DNA of 64,000 nucleotides from Tanytarsus gracilentus (taxonomy: Eukaryota > Arthropoda > Insecta > Diptera > Chironomidae). Positions within the stretch are counted from its first letter, which is position 1, and each line of letters starts with the position of its first letter. The stretch covers positions 3,100,001 through 3,164,000 of the forward strand of contig JAXRKN010000037.1 of NCBI GenBank assembly GCA_038502055.1, written 5' to 3'. The position numbers and the translations under genes were made by a program. The notes under the pieces were generated by a model, which was not told the origin of the DNA, ran no database searches, and saw only the letters and a list, made by a program, of their open reading frames with translations. Positions 37,759 to 51,018 of the stretch are shown here, one piece after another.

Positions 37759-38657
37759 TCATTCTGGCTTCGGCTTGCTTTTAAAGTGCTCGGCCTTAAT
37801 TTTTTCACGCTCTTCAAACTCGGGAACTTCTGGATTAATTCCAAGTCGTCGTCTTTCAAACTTCACACTTGTCTGTAAATAAATAGAAGAATGAGATGCT
37901 TTTAATGCCTTAATTTTGTGAATTGCTCTCATCAATTAGTTTGACACAATGCGATTTTTTATGAGAAGTTGCTTTTAATATCCGTTCATTAAGTTATTTT
38001 TAATGGTTAATGTAAACAAGCGTATAAAAAAATTTTTGCATTCAATTTTGGGTAATTTGTTGGGAAGTTTTGATTTTGATTTGATTTGATTTGATTTTAT
38101 TTCGCGTACATTTTATTTTTGCTACGTTAAAATTTAAAGCGAAGATCAAGGTCATTTAATCGCACATAATTTTCAATTTTTATCTCCTCCATTTTAAATT
38201 ATATTGCATTACTAGGCTGAGTTTTTTTCAGGTTTTTGAAGTGCAATTCATCAAGAGTTTTTCATAAAAAAATATTTCTCAAATGTCTTCATAAGATTGC
38301 TCGGGATTGAGCCAGAAATGATTTTGCTCCTCATTAATAAAATATTAAATTAAATGATAATTATATTCAATCTTGATCCAACAAGAGAATTGACAACACC
38401 CACGCATAAGTTTGATAAAAATAAAGCTTTGAATTAAGAAATTTTTAATTATTTTACATACCCAAAACTTCATGCAATTTGTGTAGTTGATGAACTCAAT
38501 CTCGCACAGCTTTTTGTCGAAATTATTCTTCGACAGACACTTGTAGGAAATTTTTTGCTCCTTTAAAAAATAACAAAATAAATGAATTTGTAGTGATTTT
38601 TTTCATTCATGATCAACTTACATTCTCACAAGGATTTTCTGGTGGTTTTCGGGGCAT
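37759..38657 (-). CDS. CHCHD7: CHCHD7-like twin CX9C mitochondrial protein
   Basis: Three small minus-strand exons (38657-38622, 38560-38462, 37872-37759) encode 82 residues. The two cysteine pairs are each spaced by exactly nine residues: C-ENEQKISYK-C and C-EIEFINYTN-C. They are preceded by NPC and followed by MKFW, the arrangement of the CHCHD7/COX23 group. Such proteins are oxidised by the Mia40 relay in the mitochondrial intermembrane space, form a helical hairpin, and have been linked to cytochrome oxidase assembly. Each exon boundary is in phase 0. The gene is short enough to be missed by ordinary frame scanning. The C-terminal tail is basic and ends KSKPKPE. Confidence 0.85.
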
Positions 38658-39110
38658 TTTAAATTCTACTTTATAATTAAATCAACGTTTAGTTAAACTT
38701 AAATTCTCATTAATTTACTTTAAAAAGAAATTCTATTTTTTTGTTTATTTTTATATAATAAAATTTTATTTTCTTTCTAAGACGTTTTGTTGAAATGCTC
38801 TAAGTTGAGTTGAAAATTTATGATTCCTTTGATAGTTCTAATGAGAAATTATGAATAAAAATTTAAATGATTTTTCAAAAATAAAATTCAAAACAAAAGC
38901 AATCATGTTTGTAATAAAATTAATGACAAATTTTTTACGAATTTTCATTTTTAAAAGTTTAAATTTTTATGAATTCATTTTGTAAACAAATGATTGAGGT
39001 TAGATCATTTTTACAAAACTCACTTTAAAATAAATCTAGTACTGAGTAAATTTTAAATTCGAGCTTTAACGACTTTTGCGAGCTTTTCAATAATTATTTA
39101 GATTGAGGAA

Positions 39111-42100
39111 CTATGTATGATTAATTTGTTGCAATTTATAGAGTTTTGCATATTTTTTGCCCTTATTCAAAAGTTCTTCGTGCGTTCCTTTCTCGACCAC
39201 TTGACCAGCCTCAAAGACAACGATTGTGTCTGCATTCTGAACTGTCGATAATCGATGAGCAATTGTCACGCAAGTTCGGCCAGTTCGTGCTTGGTCTAGT
39301 GCAGCTTGCACTACTTTTTCACTCGTATTGTCCAATGCGGAAGTAGCTGGATAAAATTTAATTAATTTTAATAAAAATAGTAAAAAAATTTTTACCTTCA
39401 TCGAGAAGCAAAATTTTTGGATTTCTAACTAAAGCTCGAGCAATCGCAATCCTTTGTTTTTGACCACCGGAAAGTTGACAACCTTTAATATAATTAAATT
39501 AAAGTTTCAATCTATTGCGTTAATTATTTCAATCACCTTTTGCACCCAATCTTGTTTCATATTTTGCTGGAAGTTTTAAAATAAATTCGTGAATGTTTGC
39601 ATTCTTTGCCGCATCAATAATTTCAGTCATTGGTATGTCTCTCTCGAGATTTCCGTAAGCAATATTTTCAGCAATTGTTCGATCGAACAGAATTGGCTCT
39701 TGTGACACGAGACCGAGTTGTGATCTAATTTTATGCATTGGGTATTCAGTTGTTGATCTTCCAGTGAGTTCAACCTTTCCACTGTCCGGATCGTAGTATC
39801 TCATAATCAACTGCATGCAGGTGGACTTGCCGCAGCCTAATTAATAATTTTTAATTTATTGTTTAAATTTAAGTGTTTTAAATTCTTACCTGATGGACCC
39901 ACAAGAGCAACAGTCGTTCCTTTCTTAATCTCCAAATTCAATCCTTCGAGCACAGGAACAGTCCTTCTTGTTGGATATCGGAAGAACACATTTTTGTAGA
40001 CAATACTGCCGTCCGACTATCAAGAATTAAATAAAGTTAGACATTTTGTGGTTTTGAGATAAAAGTTCACTCACTTCATAGCTGATGCCGGGGAACGCTT
40101 CGGGATTTTTCATTTTTGGCTTGCGGTCAACGAGCTTCAAAATTCGAGCACCCGATGAAATGGCAGTATTTAAATTGGGAGCATACGCGAGCGCTTGTCC
40201 TAGGATCATTGAACTGAAGATTAAAGCTTCGCCAATTCTGTAAATAAAAATTAATAAAACTTTGACATTAAGAGTAAATTTTCCTACTTGATGACATTTT
40301 TATAATCAATTTCATTGTGCGCGACCAAATATCCTCCAAACCAAAGTGAAAGTGCATAACCCATCAACGGAATTGTTTGTCCAATGCCAAAAACTAAACC
40401 TCGAAATCGAGATTTTTTCATGCAAAGCTCATGAACTTTGTCAATTTCGTGCGAGTATCGATTGTACACCGGAATTTCCTGATTTAAACTTGCGACTGTT
40501 CTAATATTAGAAATTGCTTCAACGGCCATCCTTGTGGCATTCTCAATTGCAGCACTCTCTAGTAATTCACTCTTTTCCATCATTCGAGATTCTATGATGA
40601 CTGCTATAATTACTGCAGGAAAGCAGGTCGAAGCGACGAGTGTGAGTTTCCAGCTATAAATAAATGAAAGAATCAATCCCGCGATGACAGTTGCAACTGC
40701 TTGAATAATCGCTCCAATTTGAGAGCCAGTTGCACCTTGCACAGCCGCACAATCACCAGCGAGTCTCGCACACAGAGCACCAACTGCATTTTTCTCATCA
40801 TCAAACCATGCCATCTCCTGTCTCATCATCGATTTAAATGTCATAGATCGAAGTCTCGATGTCAGATAAACACCGGCATATGTAAACATGTACGCTTGCA
40901 AAAAGGCTCCAATGCCGGCTGCAATTCCGAGCAGGAAGAAGTAAACTGAAAACAAATTTGCTTGATTTCTAATTACATCGGTGTCGGTTTCCGATAAAAT
41001 TCCATAAACTTCTCCAAAAATTAAAGCAAAAACTGGAAAGCTCACGCCGACAAGAAATGATCCGACTATGCCTGAAGTGATGAATGGCCATTCCTTTCCA
41101 TTTAATTTCAAAATTCTCAAGAAAGTGCTCTTTTCCTTTGGTTTCTTGGTCGTTGCCAAAAGACTCGTGTTTTCATTGAGTATTTCGTTATCATCATCTT
41201 CATCTTCAGATTCACTTTCAGTCACATCTCCCAATTCCGATATGAAACTTAAGCGACTAAATCTGTGACTGAATCTGTTGCTTTGTCTCAAACTGACTCT
41301 GTGAGATTCTCTGGCAGCAGTTGGCGGCACTGAATGATTGCTCATCACTAAATCATAATAATTTCCTTTCTTTTCCATAAGTTCAGCATGTGTACCTTCC
41401 TCGATCACAACACCCTTGTCGATGTAAACAATTTTATTGACATTTGTAATTGTTGAGAGACGATGAGTGACTGAAATTGTTGTTCGACCTTTAGAAGCTC
41501 TATCGATTGCGTCTTGAACTTGTTTTTCTGAGGTTGGATCGAGTGCAGAAGTGGCTAATTTAAAATAATCGAAATTAAATATAAAATTTTAAAATTAATT
41601 AATTTTTTACCTTCATCGAGTAATAAAATATTTGGATTTCTCACTAGAGCTCGAGCGATAGCGATTCTCTGCTTTTGACCACCGGAAAGTGCGGCACCTC
41701 TTTCTCCAATAATTGTCTGATAACCCATCGGTAGTTTAGTGACAAACTGATGACAATTTGCAATTTTTGAAGCCTTTTCAATTTCTCTCAAAGACGCTTT
41801 CGGATTTCCATATCGAATATTGTCAATGATTGAGGTTGCAAATAAAATTGGCTCTTGCCCCACAAGACCGATATTTTGACGAAGACTTTTTGTGTTCATT
41901 GCTTTCACATAAATTCCATCGATATAGATTGAACCTCCCATGGGATCATAAAGATGTTGAATGAGTTGTAAGCACGTGGACTTGCCACAACCGGATGGAC
42001 CCACCAATGCCACACTCGTTCCTGCAGTGATCTCCAAATTTAATCCATTTAAGACTTTAACGTCGGGTCTTGCGGGATATTTGAATGTAACATTCTCAAA

Positions 42101-43456
42101 TTTGACATTTCCAAGAAGCTTTTGAGGAACAATGCCGACTTCATTAATAGAATCAATTTCAGGCTGTCGATCAATAATTTTAAATATTGAACCAGCTGAT
42201 CCGCACGCACTTGAAAAAGTCTCGACATATGGCGCTGAAAAGCCTAAATTTTGTGCACCTGTTACAACACCAAACATTACGATAACTAAAACGGCTGGCG
42301 TGTAGGTTTTGAACGTTTGTTCCAAGTCCTCGAGTATCAAAGTAATTCCGTACCATAATGCGAGTGCAAAGCAGCAGAAAATCACAAAGTACATGATGCC
42401 GTTTCCAATACCGCTGTAAGTTCCTTTCTTTTTGCCACAAACTTCAGCCGGAATCAAACGACTTTCATATCGGTCAAGTTCATTTTTTTCGCCACTAAAT
42501 GCAACAACAGTTCTTATCGCACCGAGAACCTCTTCCGCAACGGTGCCAGCTTCAGAATAGGCTAGCAGTTCCTTTTCAGCCATTTGGCTTTGCATTTTTG
42601 AGCCGACAGCTGTCGCTATCACAATTATCGGCGCACAGCTCAGAGTGACTAATGTTAATTTCCAGCCGTAGATGAAGGCAGCGATGACGGAAAACACGAA
42701 AACCATGATAAGAAAAATAAAAATTGAAAGCTTCTCGCCAATGCCTTTGTGGAGTTTCTCCAAATCGCTGTAAATTTTTATTTTTAGTAAATTAATTACT
42801 CAAATTATCATACTCACTCAGTCATTCGAACTGCAAAATTTTCTGAAGTATTTAAATCATACCAAGTCATATCCTGCCGCAAAACTGATTTGAAAAATAG
42901 TTTACGAATTGTTGTAATCTGGTTTTGAGCCACGTAATTGACGAGCTGAATGCTGAGAGCTATGAAAACGAAATTAATTACAGCAAAGGTTGCAGTTCCA
43001 GCTCCAAAAGCGACCGCATCGTCTAATGTTGCCAGAGTTTGATTCATTGATTCATCAAGTGATCCGCCGCCGAACCATGGAAGGACATATGTTCTTGAGA
43101 TGTTTAAATGTGTGTTAGAACGGTCAACGAGAAGTGTCGTGTATTCTCCATAGAGAATCAGAGAAAATGGCATTCCAATTGAGGCAATGCATGAGCAAAT
43201 CACTCCTAAGAAAACGTAGAATTTTTCTAAACATGTTGTATAACGAAAAAGTTTCCAGTATGGTACACTCTCAGCTTTTGGCTTAGGAACATTCGATTCA
43301 TCTTCAACGGGTGTAATCGGAATTTGACTGTTGAATTTTTCAATTTTAATTTATTCAAATTAATTATTTAATCTCTTGCCTTAAATTTAAAAATTCTTGG
43401 AGTTGATTGACATCGACGTTTGGGTCTAAAGACCCGCGATAAGATGCTCGCATCAT
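39111..43456 (-). CDS. ABCB full transporter (MDR/P-glycoprotein), paralogue A
   Basis: Nine minus-strand coding exons: 43456-43380, 43327-42818, 42767-41611, 41554-40288, 40237-40075, 40016-39890, 39836-39537, 39482-39396 and 39346-39111, giving 1,307 residues, the usual full-transporter size. The order is TMD1, NBD1 (Walker A GPSGCGKST, signature LSGGQKQR, Walker B ILLLDE, H-loop HRLST), an acidic linker, TMD2 and NBD2 with the same motifs. It should pump hydrophobic compounds out across the plasma membrane using ATP. The first intron has a GC donor. Relative to paralogue B it has two extra introns, one splitting the NBD2 Walker A codons and one in NBD1. Start is ATGATG at 43456; either Met may be used. 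It lies head-to-tail with paralogue B, about 535 bp apart. Confidence 0.92.
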
Positions 43457-43990
43457 ATTGGAAAGTTTAATTTATGTAACTTGTTACTAATTTAATTTAA
43501 ATTTTACAATGATTTTTTTGTTAAATATTTTTTTGTTTGGAATTTTCAAACTTTATTCATTTTACATTAAATATTTCACTTTCAAGTTTAAACCTTGTTT
43601 AAATTTTCTACACTTTTAAATTTTTCACAAATCTCCCCTTTAATATTTTTAGATCACTCCGAGAATTACTGAGAACGACTGATATGAGAAAATAATTCAC
43701 GCATGTTTTTATACTCTTGTCTGAAATGATTTGCACATAGAAACTTTCATGATGACTCATCGCGGTTTTAAATTATCACACAAATTTAAGAGTAAACCGC
43801 AAATTTTATCATTCTGTAATTCACTAATTTTAAATTAAGAAAAAACTTATTTTTAATTTTTAGTTTATTGCATAAAGTCAAGATTAAAGATATAAAATTT
43901 TTATTATTCTGAATTTTAGTTAAGTTTAAAACATTCCTAAAAATATTTTCTTAAAATTTAAATTTTATTTACAATTTAAAACACAAAATA

Positions 43991-46900
43991 TCAATTAATT
44001 TGCTGCATTCGATAAAGTTTCGCGTATTTTTTACCAAGATTCATCAACTCTTCGTGCGTGCCTTTCTCAACCACGTGTCCATTATCAAAAACACAAATCA
44101 AGTCTGCATTCTGAATTGTCGTGAGACGATGAGCAATTGTCACACACGTTCGGCCAGTTCGTGCTTTATCTAGTGCAGCTTGCACCACTTTTTCACTCTG
44201 ATTGTCCAATGCGGAAGTAGCTAGATAAAAAATAATTAATTAATTTCAATTAAAGTAGTAAGAAATTTTCACCTTCATCGAGAAGCAAAATTTTGGGATT
44301 TCTCACTAAAGCTCGAGCAATCGCAATTCTTTGCTTTTGACCACCGGAAAGTTGACAACCTTAAAAAAATTATTTTAATAAATTTTTAAATTATTAAAAC
44401 TTAATTTTTACCTTTCGTTCCCAATCCAGTCTCATATCCCTTTGGAAGTTTCGTAATGAATTCGTGAATATTTGCGGCTCTTGCGGCATTAAGAATCTCA
44501 GTCATAGGAATGTCTCTTTCGTTATCTCCATACGCGATATTTTCTGCGATCGTTCGGTCAAATAAAATTGGTTCTTGTGACACGAGACCGAATTTAGCTC
44601 TGACTCTTTCTAATGGATAATCAGTGGTGGAAATTCCATCAACTTCAACTCGTCCACTGTCAGGATCGTAATATCGGAGAAGTAATTGCATGCAGGTAGA
44701 CTTGCCACAGCCTGATGGACCAACGAGAGCTACAGTTTGACCTTGCTTAATCTCTAGATTTAGGCCATCCAAGACAGTTACTGTTTTTCTGGTCGGATAT
44801 CTAAACTGCACATTTTTGTATGTTATGTTGCCTTCCGTTTTCTAAATAATTGAATAATTAATTTAAATAAAGTTTTAAGTAAAAAAATATTTACATCATA
44901 ATCAATTCCAAGTTGAGCTTTGGGATTGGCCATTTGTGGCTGTCTCTCAATTAATTTCATAATTTTCGAAGCAGAAATTATAGCAGAGTTAACATTTGGT
45001 GCATAGGCAAGAGCTTGACCCAACATCCACGAGCCAAAAATTAAAGCTTCACCAACTCTGAAAATTTATAAATTATTAAATTAGAATTAAATTGTTAAAA
45101 TTATTACTCACTTGATGACATCTTGATAAGCCATTTCTTTATGTGCAACCAAATATCCGCCATACCACAACGAGAGTCCATAACCCATTAGTGGAACTGT
45201 TTGACCCAATCCAAAGACAAATCCACGGAAGCGAGATTTACTTTTGCAAAATTCATGAACTCGATCAATCTCTTTCGAATAACGATTGAGAATGTGAACT
45301 TCCTGTCCTAAACTAGCAACCGTACGAATATTTGAGATTGCCTCAACGGCCATTTTAGTTGCATTTTCGATTGCTTGCTTTTCTTTGACATTGCTGCTTT
45401 CAACGAGTCGAGACTCCATAACAATTCCTGCAAGCACTGCTGGGAAGCAAGTCGCAGCTACCAAAGTCATTTTCCAACTATAAAACAACGACACGATGAT
45501 ACCAATAACGATAGTCGCACCAGCTTGAACAATCGATCCAAGACGTGAACCGGTAGCACCTTGAACAGCCGCACAATCACCAGCGAGTCTCGCACACAGA
45601 GCTCCAACGGCATTTTTAGCATCATCATACCATCCCATCTCCTGACTCATCATTGACTTAAAACATAAAGTACGAAGTCTTGAAGTTAACTGAACGCCAG
45701 CATAGGTGAACATGTAAGTTTGCAAGAAAGTGCCAATTCCAGTCGCAACTCCAAGTATTAAAAATAAAATTGAGTAAATGTTCGCTTGACGTTTGATTTC
45801 ATCGTGATCGTCATCAGATAAAATTCCATAAACTTCTCCAAAAATCACAGCAAAAACGGGAAAACTTGCACCAACAATAAACGATCCAATAATGCCAGTT
45901 GTTACGAATGGCCATTCCTTTGAGTTCATTTTCATGAGTCTCATGAAAGAAACTTTCTTTTTATCCTCCTCACTCACTTCTTCTTCTTCCTCATTTTCAT
46001 TATCAGACTCACCATCTTCATCGGATAATAAATCTTCACTGATTCTCGTCGTCGATGGACTCGGCACAACTGATGTGTTGTTAGCTTTAACAAGTTCATA
46101 ATAAAATCCTTTTTGTTCGATTAGTTCAGCATGAGATCCTTGCTCTGCCACGACACCTTTATCTATGTACACAATTTTATCGGAGTTTGTGATAGTTGAG
46201 AGACGATGTGACACCACGAGAACAGTTCGACCTTGCGAGGCTTTTTCAAGTGCTCTTTGAACTTGCTTCTCCGAAGTTGGATCGAGAGCGGAAGTTGCTT
46301 CATCGAGCAGCAAAATTTTGGGATTTCTCACTAAAGCTCGAGCAATCGCAATTCTTTGCTTTTGACCACCGGAAAGTGCGGCACCTCTCTCTCCAATTTT
46401 TGTGTTGTATCCCATCGGTAATTTCATTATGAATTGATGACAGTTTGCTATTTTAGCAGCTTTCTCAATCTCTTTCTGACTAACTTTGGGATTTCCATAA
46501 CGAATATTCTCACTAATTGAAGTTGCAAATAGAACTGGTTCTTGTCCGACAACTCCGATGAATGATCGAAGGTGTTTCGTGTTGAGTTCTGTAATTTTAG
46601 TTCCATCAATGTAAACTGATCCACTAATAGGATTGTAGAGATGTTGAATGAGTTGCAGACAGGTGGATTTTCCACAACCGGATGGACCCACAAGTGCGAC
46701 AGTTTTCCCCGCTTCAATTTCAAGATTGAGACCGTTGAGAACTTGAACATCGTTTCGTGCTGGATATCTAAATGTGATATTTTCAAATTTTATATTTCCA
46801 TCAATGTCATGTGGTTTCTTTCCATTTTCACTCATCGAATTAATGTCAGGTATTCGATCAATAATGTTAAAAATTGACACTGCAGATCCGCATGCGGTTG

Positions 46901-48551
46901 AGAATGTTTCAATGTAGGGTGCAGTAAATCCGAGATTTTGAGCACCTGAGATAACGCCAAACATTACGATAATCAATACAGCTGGCGTGTAGTCTTTATC
47001 TTCTTTATCACGATCATCAAGAATTAGAGTAATTCCATACCATAAAGCAATGGCATAGCAGCAATAAATAATCAGGTACATGATGCCGCCTCCGATGCCA
47101 CTGTAAATTCCTTTTTTACCACCACACTTCTCAGCCGGAAGTAATCGCTCGGAATATCTCTCAAGTTCCTTCTTTTCACCACCAAAAGCAACAACCGTTC
47201 TAATACTGCCAAGCACTTCTTCCGCCACTGAACCCGCTTTTGAATATGCTTTCAACTCTTTCTCTGTCATTTTACTTTGCATCTCCGCAGCGACAGCAGT
47301 TGAGATGACAATCACAGGTGCGCAACTGAATATCACTAATGTTAACTTCCAGCCATAAATAAATGAGAAGACAACGGCGATGACGAATGACATTAATAAA
47401 TAAATAAATATTGAAAGTTTTTCGCCAATTCCTTCGCGGAGTTTATCGAGATCTCTGTGAAAAAATATTAAAAATATTAAAAATTAAATATTTTTAAAAT
47501 TGTTCACTCACTCAGTCATGCGAACAGCAAAATTTTCCGTCGTATTCAGATCATACCAAGTCATGTCCTGCTTCAAAATTGACTCAAGGAACATTTTACG
47601 AATTTTTGTGATTTGCTTTTGTGCAACATAATTGAGACATTGAATACTAAGCGCGGCAAAAATGAGCTGCGTTACAGCGCCGACAGCACAACCAATTCCA
47701 AATGCTTTTGAGTCATTTAAAGTCTCATCGTAAACTTGCTGCTCAGTGGCATTTGTGAGAACTTTGCCACCTCCAAATACCCATAAAATATTTGTTTTTG
47801 TTGATGTTGACTGTGGAACTGCTCGATCAACAAGAATGGTTGTAAATTCGCCATACAAAATCAATCCGTATGGAAGACCAAGTGAAGCTATCGTTGCGGT
47901 TATTAAACCAATGAACACCATGAAAACTTCCATTTTTGTTGCGAATCGAAAGAGCTTCCAGTACGCGAGCGTCTTTGGACCATTTTCTTTGTTTTTTTCT
48001 GTTTTATTTTCTTTGGTAAATTTACTGTGAAAAAATTTTGTTAAAGGATGAAAAATTTTTAATTTATGTAAAAAATAAATAGATAATGTTCACTACCCAA
48101 AATCGACAACTTTAAATGGAAAATTTGTGTCTAAACTGCCCGTTGAGAGTCGCATTCTTAATTTAGAAATTAGCGCCACAAAAGATTACTTTGCAAATAT
48201 TGTTTTATTTTTTTAAATCGCACTAAAATATTTTTTTAAAAAAATTTAAAAATCAAAAACTTCACAAGCAAATTTTTTTTTTCAGGCCACTTTTAAAAGG
48301 TTAACATTTCACAATGAATTAAACTCATCTTTATCAGCTTTCGTTCAATAGAAATCTACTTACGCTTCTAAAAAATTAATTCCCTTCTTTTTATTGAATG
48401 AGATTCCGTTTGCCATCTCAATCTGTTGCTGCCGCCGTTGATGTTCCATGTTGATCCGACTGAGCGACTCTTTCACCTCTGCATCATCGAAAGCCATGTT
48501 GAATTCTCCCTCCGGATCAACTTTACGATATGTTTCTTCCAATAGACTCAT
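43991..48551 (-). CDS. ABCB full transporter (MDR/P-glycoprotein), paralogue B
   Basis: Common minus-strand exons are 48024-47512, 47454-45112, 45057-44895, 44841-44412, 44359-44273 and 44220-43991. Two first exons can supply the start, both ending in phase 2. Exon 48551-48364 encodes a 63-residue hydrophilic leader (MSLLEETYRKVDPEGEFNMA and onward). Exon 48155-48097 begins MRLSTGSLDT and resembles the start of paralogue A. The products would be 1,317 or 1,274 residues. Both NBDs are intact (GPSGCGKST, LSGGQKQR, ILLLDE, SHRLST and AHRLTT), and both TMDs are complete. The linker between the halves is strongly acidic. Function should be ATP-driven efflux of hydrophobic compounds. It is a close paralogue of A by tandem duplication. 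Confidence 0.92.
48097..48155 (-). CDS. Alternative first coding exon of MDR paralogue B
   Basis: ATG at 48155 opens a 59-base coding stretch (MRLSTGSLDTNFPFKVVDF), ending GG before a GTAGTG donor. It splices in phase to 48024. Its MR...GSLD...V pattern aligns with the first exon of paralogue A (MRASYRGSLDPNVDV), so this is probably the ancestral start. A weak AAG acceptor just upstream would also let the longer 48364-48551 exon join it in frame, but direct joining of that exon to 48024 is simpler. Confidence 0.6.
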
Positions 48552-51018
48552 GTTGCGACTGATGCGATGAAAGAAAAAATTATTAATGAATTTGAGAATG
48601 AAATTTCAATTAAGAAGTTTTATTAATTTACAGACTCGTATTCATTGTTTCGTGTGTATTGTTGATGCGCGGCCTTTATTTGTTTTTTAATTTCTTTAAA
48701 TGTATTTTTTCCCCCGCATGTTCATCTCGAACATTTTCGAGGGCTTCAATGGAAAATATTTGTTCTCAATGACCAATTCTTGCTAATTCTTTTCAGGGGA
48801 TTCCTTCCTCACAGCGTACTTTTTTTAACAAACGAGTATGGCGAAAAATCCATAACGATCAAATGTGTTAATTACTACATGTAATATATGTTTTATTTGG
48901 TTTTTACGCTCGGGTCTAATTGATTTTATTCCTGATAAAAAATCTCAAATTTTTTAGAATCTATTAACGTGTGAAGGTTGTGCTTTCATCTACTGCTGTT
49001 TAAAATGATTCACCGCAAAAATTATAAAACAATCGGTCATGCAAAACGGAAGAAATTAATTTTGTGTGGTTAACATTTATTTGTGTTTAAACCACATTAG
49101 AATTGAACATAAATTTTATAATAAATTCTAGTCGAAATAAAAAATTTCTTTAAATTTTCCTGAGCTCAACTGAGATCTAAAAAATCAGTTTGAATGTTTT
49201 TAAAAAAGCTTTGAATGAAAAACTGTGTGGTGACTTTTAAATATTCTTGTAAGATTAAAAATTTTATCACCTTTTAAACTTGATTAGATAATTGCTGATA
49301 TGCATAAAAACACTAAAGATGATATTCAAATTAAGATAATTGAGATGAATCTAAATTTTGAATAATTTCTTTTTATTTTGATACACTTAGAAATTTCTCG
49401 ATACGATTATTGAGTTGTAAAGATTTAAAACTGAATTTAAAAGATTAATTTTTTATTAGCTCAATAAACTTGTTAAAAACTGAATGATAGCTAAATGTTT
49501 TTGGAAAAAATTGAGTTGTTGAAATTTTTTTTTTGATAAATCATTTCAAAATCAGAATAATACTTTTGACCGAAATAAACTTCTGTGTGCGTGCAATATT
49601 TTTTAAAATTAAATTTTAAAACATGCAGAATGAAGAAAACTGAATTTGAAAATTTAAATATACGCTTCGAAAATAATTAACTCATCAAGTATCGTGGGAA
49701 TATGATTTTTGTTTCTATAATTTTTTCGCACTTCATTTGTTATTGTTTCTATAATCGATTTTTACTGTATCAATTATTTTTAGTTAATTTATGACGTCAA
49801 ATATAGATTTAGAATTTAGAATTATGATTCATTTTTTCACACCATACTCAACAGTAAGTTCAGCATTTTATTTTTTATGATGTCGAAAATCACGTTTGCA
49901 ATATAGAAGCAAATATTTACAAAATGATTAGTGGCACTTATAAATTTTAAAACGATTCATACAAATTTTTATTTTAATAATGAATTGTAAATTTTCATTG
50001 TCATTTAAAAGATTTAAATTTTATAAAACAATTTCTTCTTCAATATGAAATTTTTTTGTTCAAATAAATTAAACAAAAAACTATTCAAACATAAATTTTT
50101 TTATTCAATTTCGTCTGAATCAATAATATTTTTTTTGATCTGCCTCAACCAACACCTTTTGACTTATACTGAAATTTTAAATTTTTTATCTTCAAACAGT
50201 TACAATGCATTAAAATAATTTTTTTGTACTTATGCAATTTTTAATTGATTTCAAAATTTCATCTTGAATAGTTTTTCATAAAAAATCAATTAGATTATTA
50301 TTAAGTGCACGCACAATAAAAGTTTTCCATCAGAGCTTTGCGAGTTGGAAATGTAATTAATTCTAATTTGGTTTTTGCTTCCTCATAACATCAATGAAAA
50401 TTCTTTGCACTAACCTTTTGCTTTTCTCTTAATTGATTTATTGAAATGTTTTTTTTTTATAATTTTTTGTATCTTTTGAAGGGTCTCACGATCACCATTA
50501 TTTTATAAGTAAAATTTAACGAACTGATTCACGCACTTTCGATAATTTTATTCCAGAACTCTCAAAAAAAATTAATTGTTATCAATTATTTGATCAAGTG
50601 CTTCCGACAACTCATCCAGAAATGAACTTAAGGCGAACTGAAGTAGACTGAGACGCTAAGGAGGGATGACGCTCTATTTATAGGGAGTTGCGGTGAAAAT
50701 TTTGCTCTAAAACTTATTGAGATAAAATTTAAGCTTCTCTCGCGAGATATTTTAAAAAATATCTCATTTTCTCACTTGAAAGCACATGGTGAAAATTATT
50801 AATATTTTTATCTCAGTTCGCTCTGGCAACTTAATGAATGATTCACACTCACAGCGACTAATTGTTGAGACCTGAGTGGATTTTTCTAATGTACACTTTA
50901 ATTGATTTATTTGATGATAACATCTGGTGACATTTATTAGACGACAAATTACTCAATAAGAATTTAAAAAGACATCGATCAAAATCGGCAACATTGTTAA
51001 ATTTCATATTTTAGGTTT
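48552..51018. other. 5' region of MDR paralogue B
   Basis: No coding exon is seen. A minus-strand core promoter at 50646-50682 suggests that most of this stretch is 5' UTR plus a first intron of about 2 kb of the MDR gene to the left. Confidence 0.5.
50646..50682 (-). promoter_or_regulatory. Core promoter on the minus strand (TATA plus initiator)
   Basis: TATAAATAG (complement of 50674-50682) is followed about 25-30 bp downstream by TCAGTC (complement of 50646-50651), matching the arthropod initiator TCAGT. No minus-strand gene lies between here and 48551, so it most likely drives MDR paralogue B through an untranslated first exon. Confidence 0.55.
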
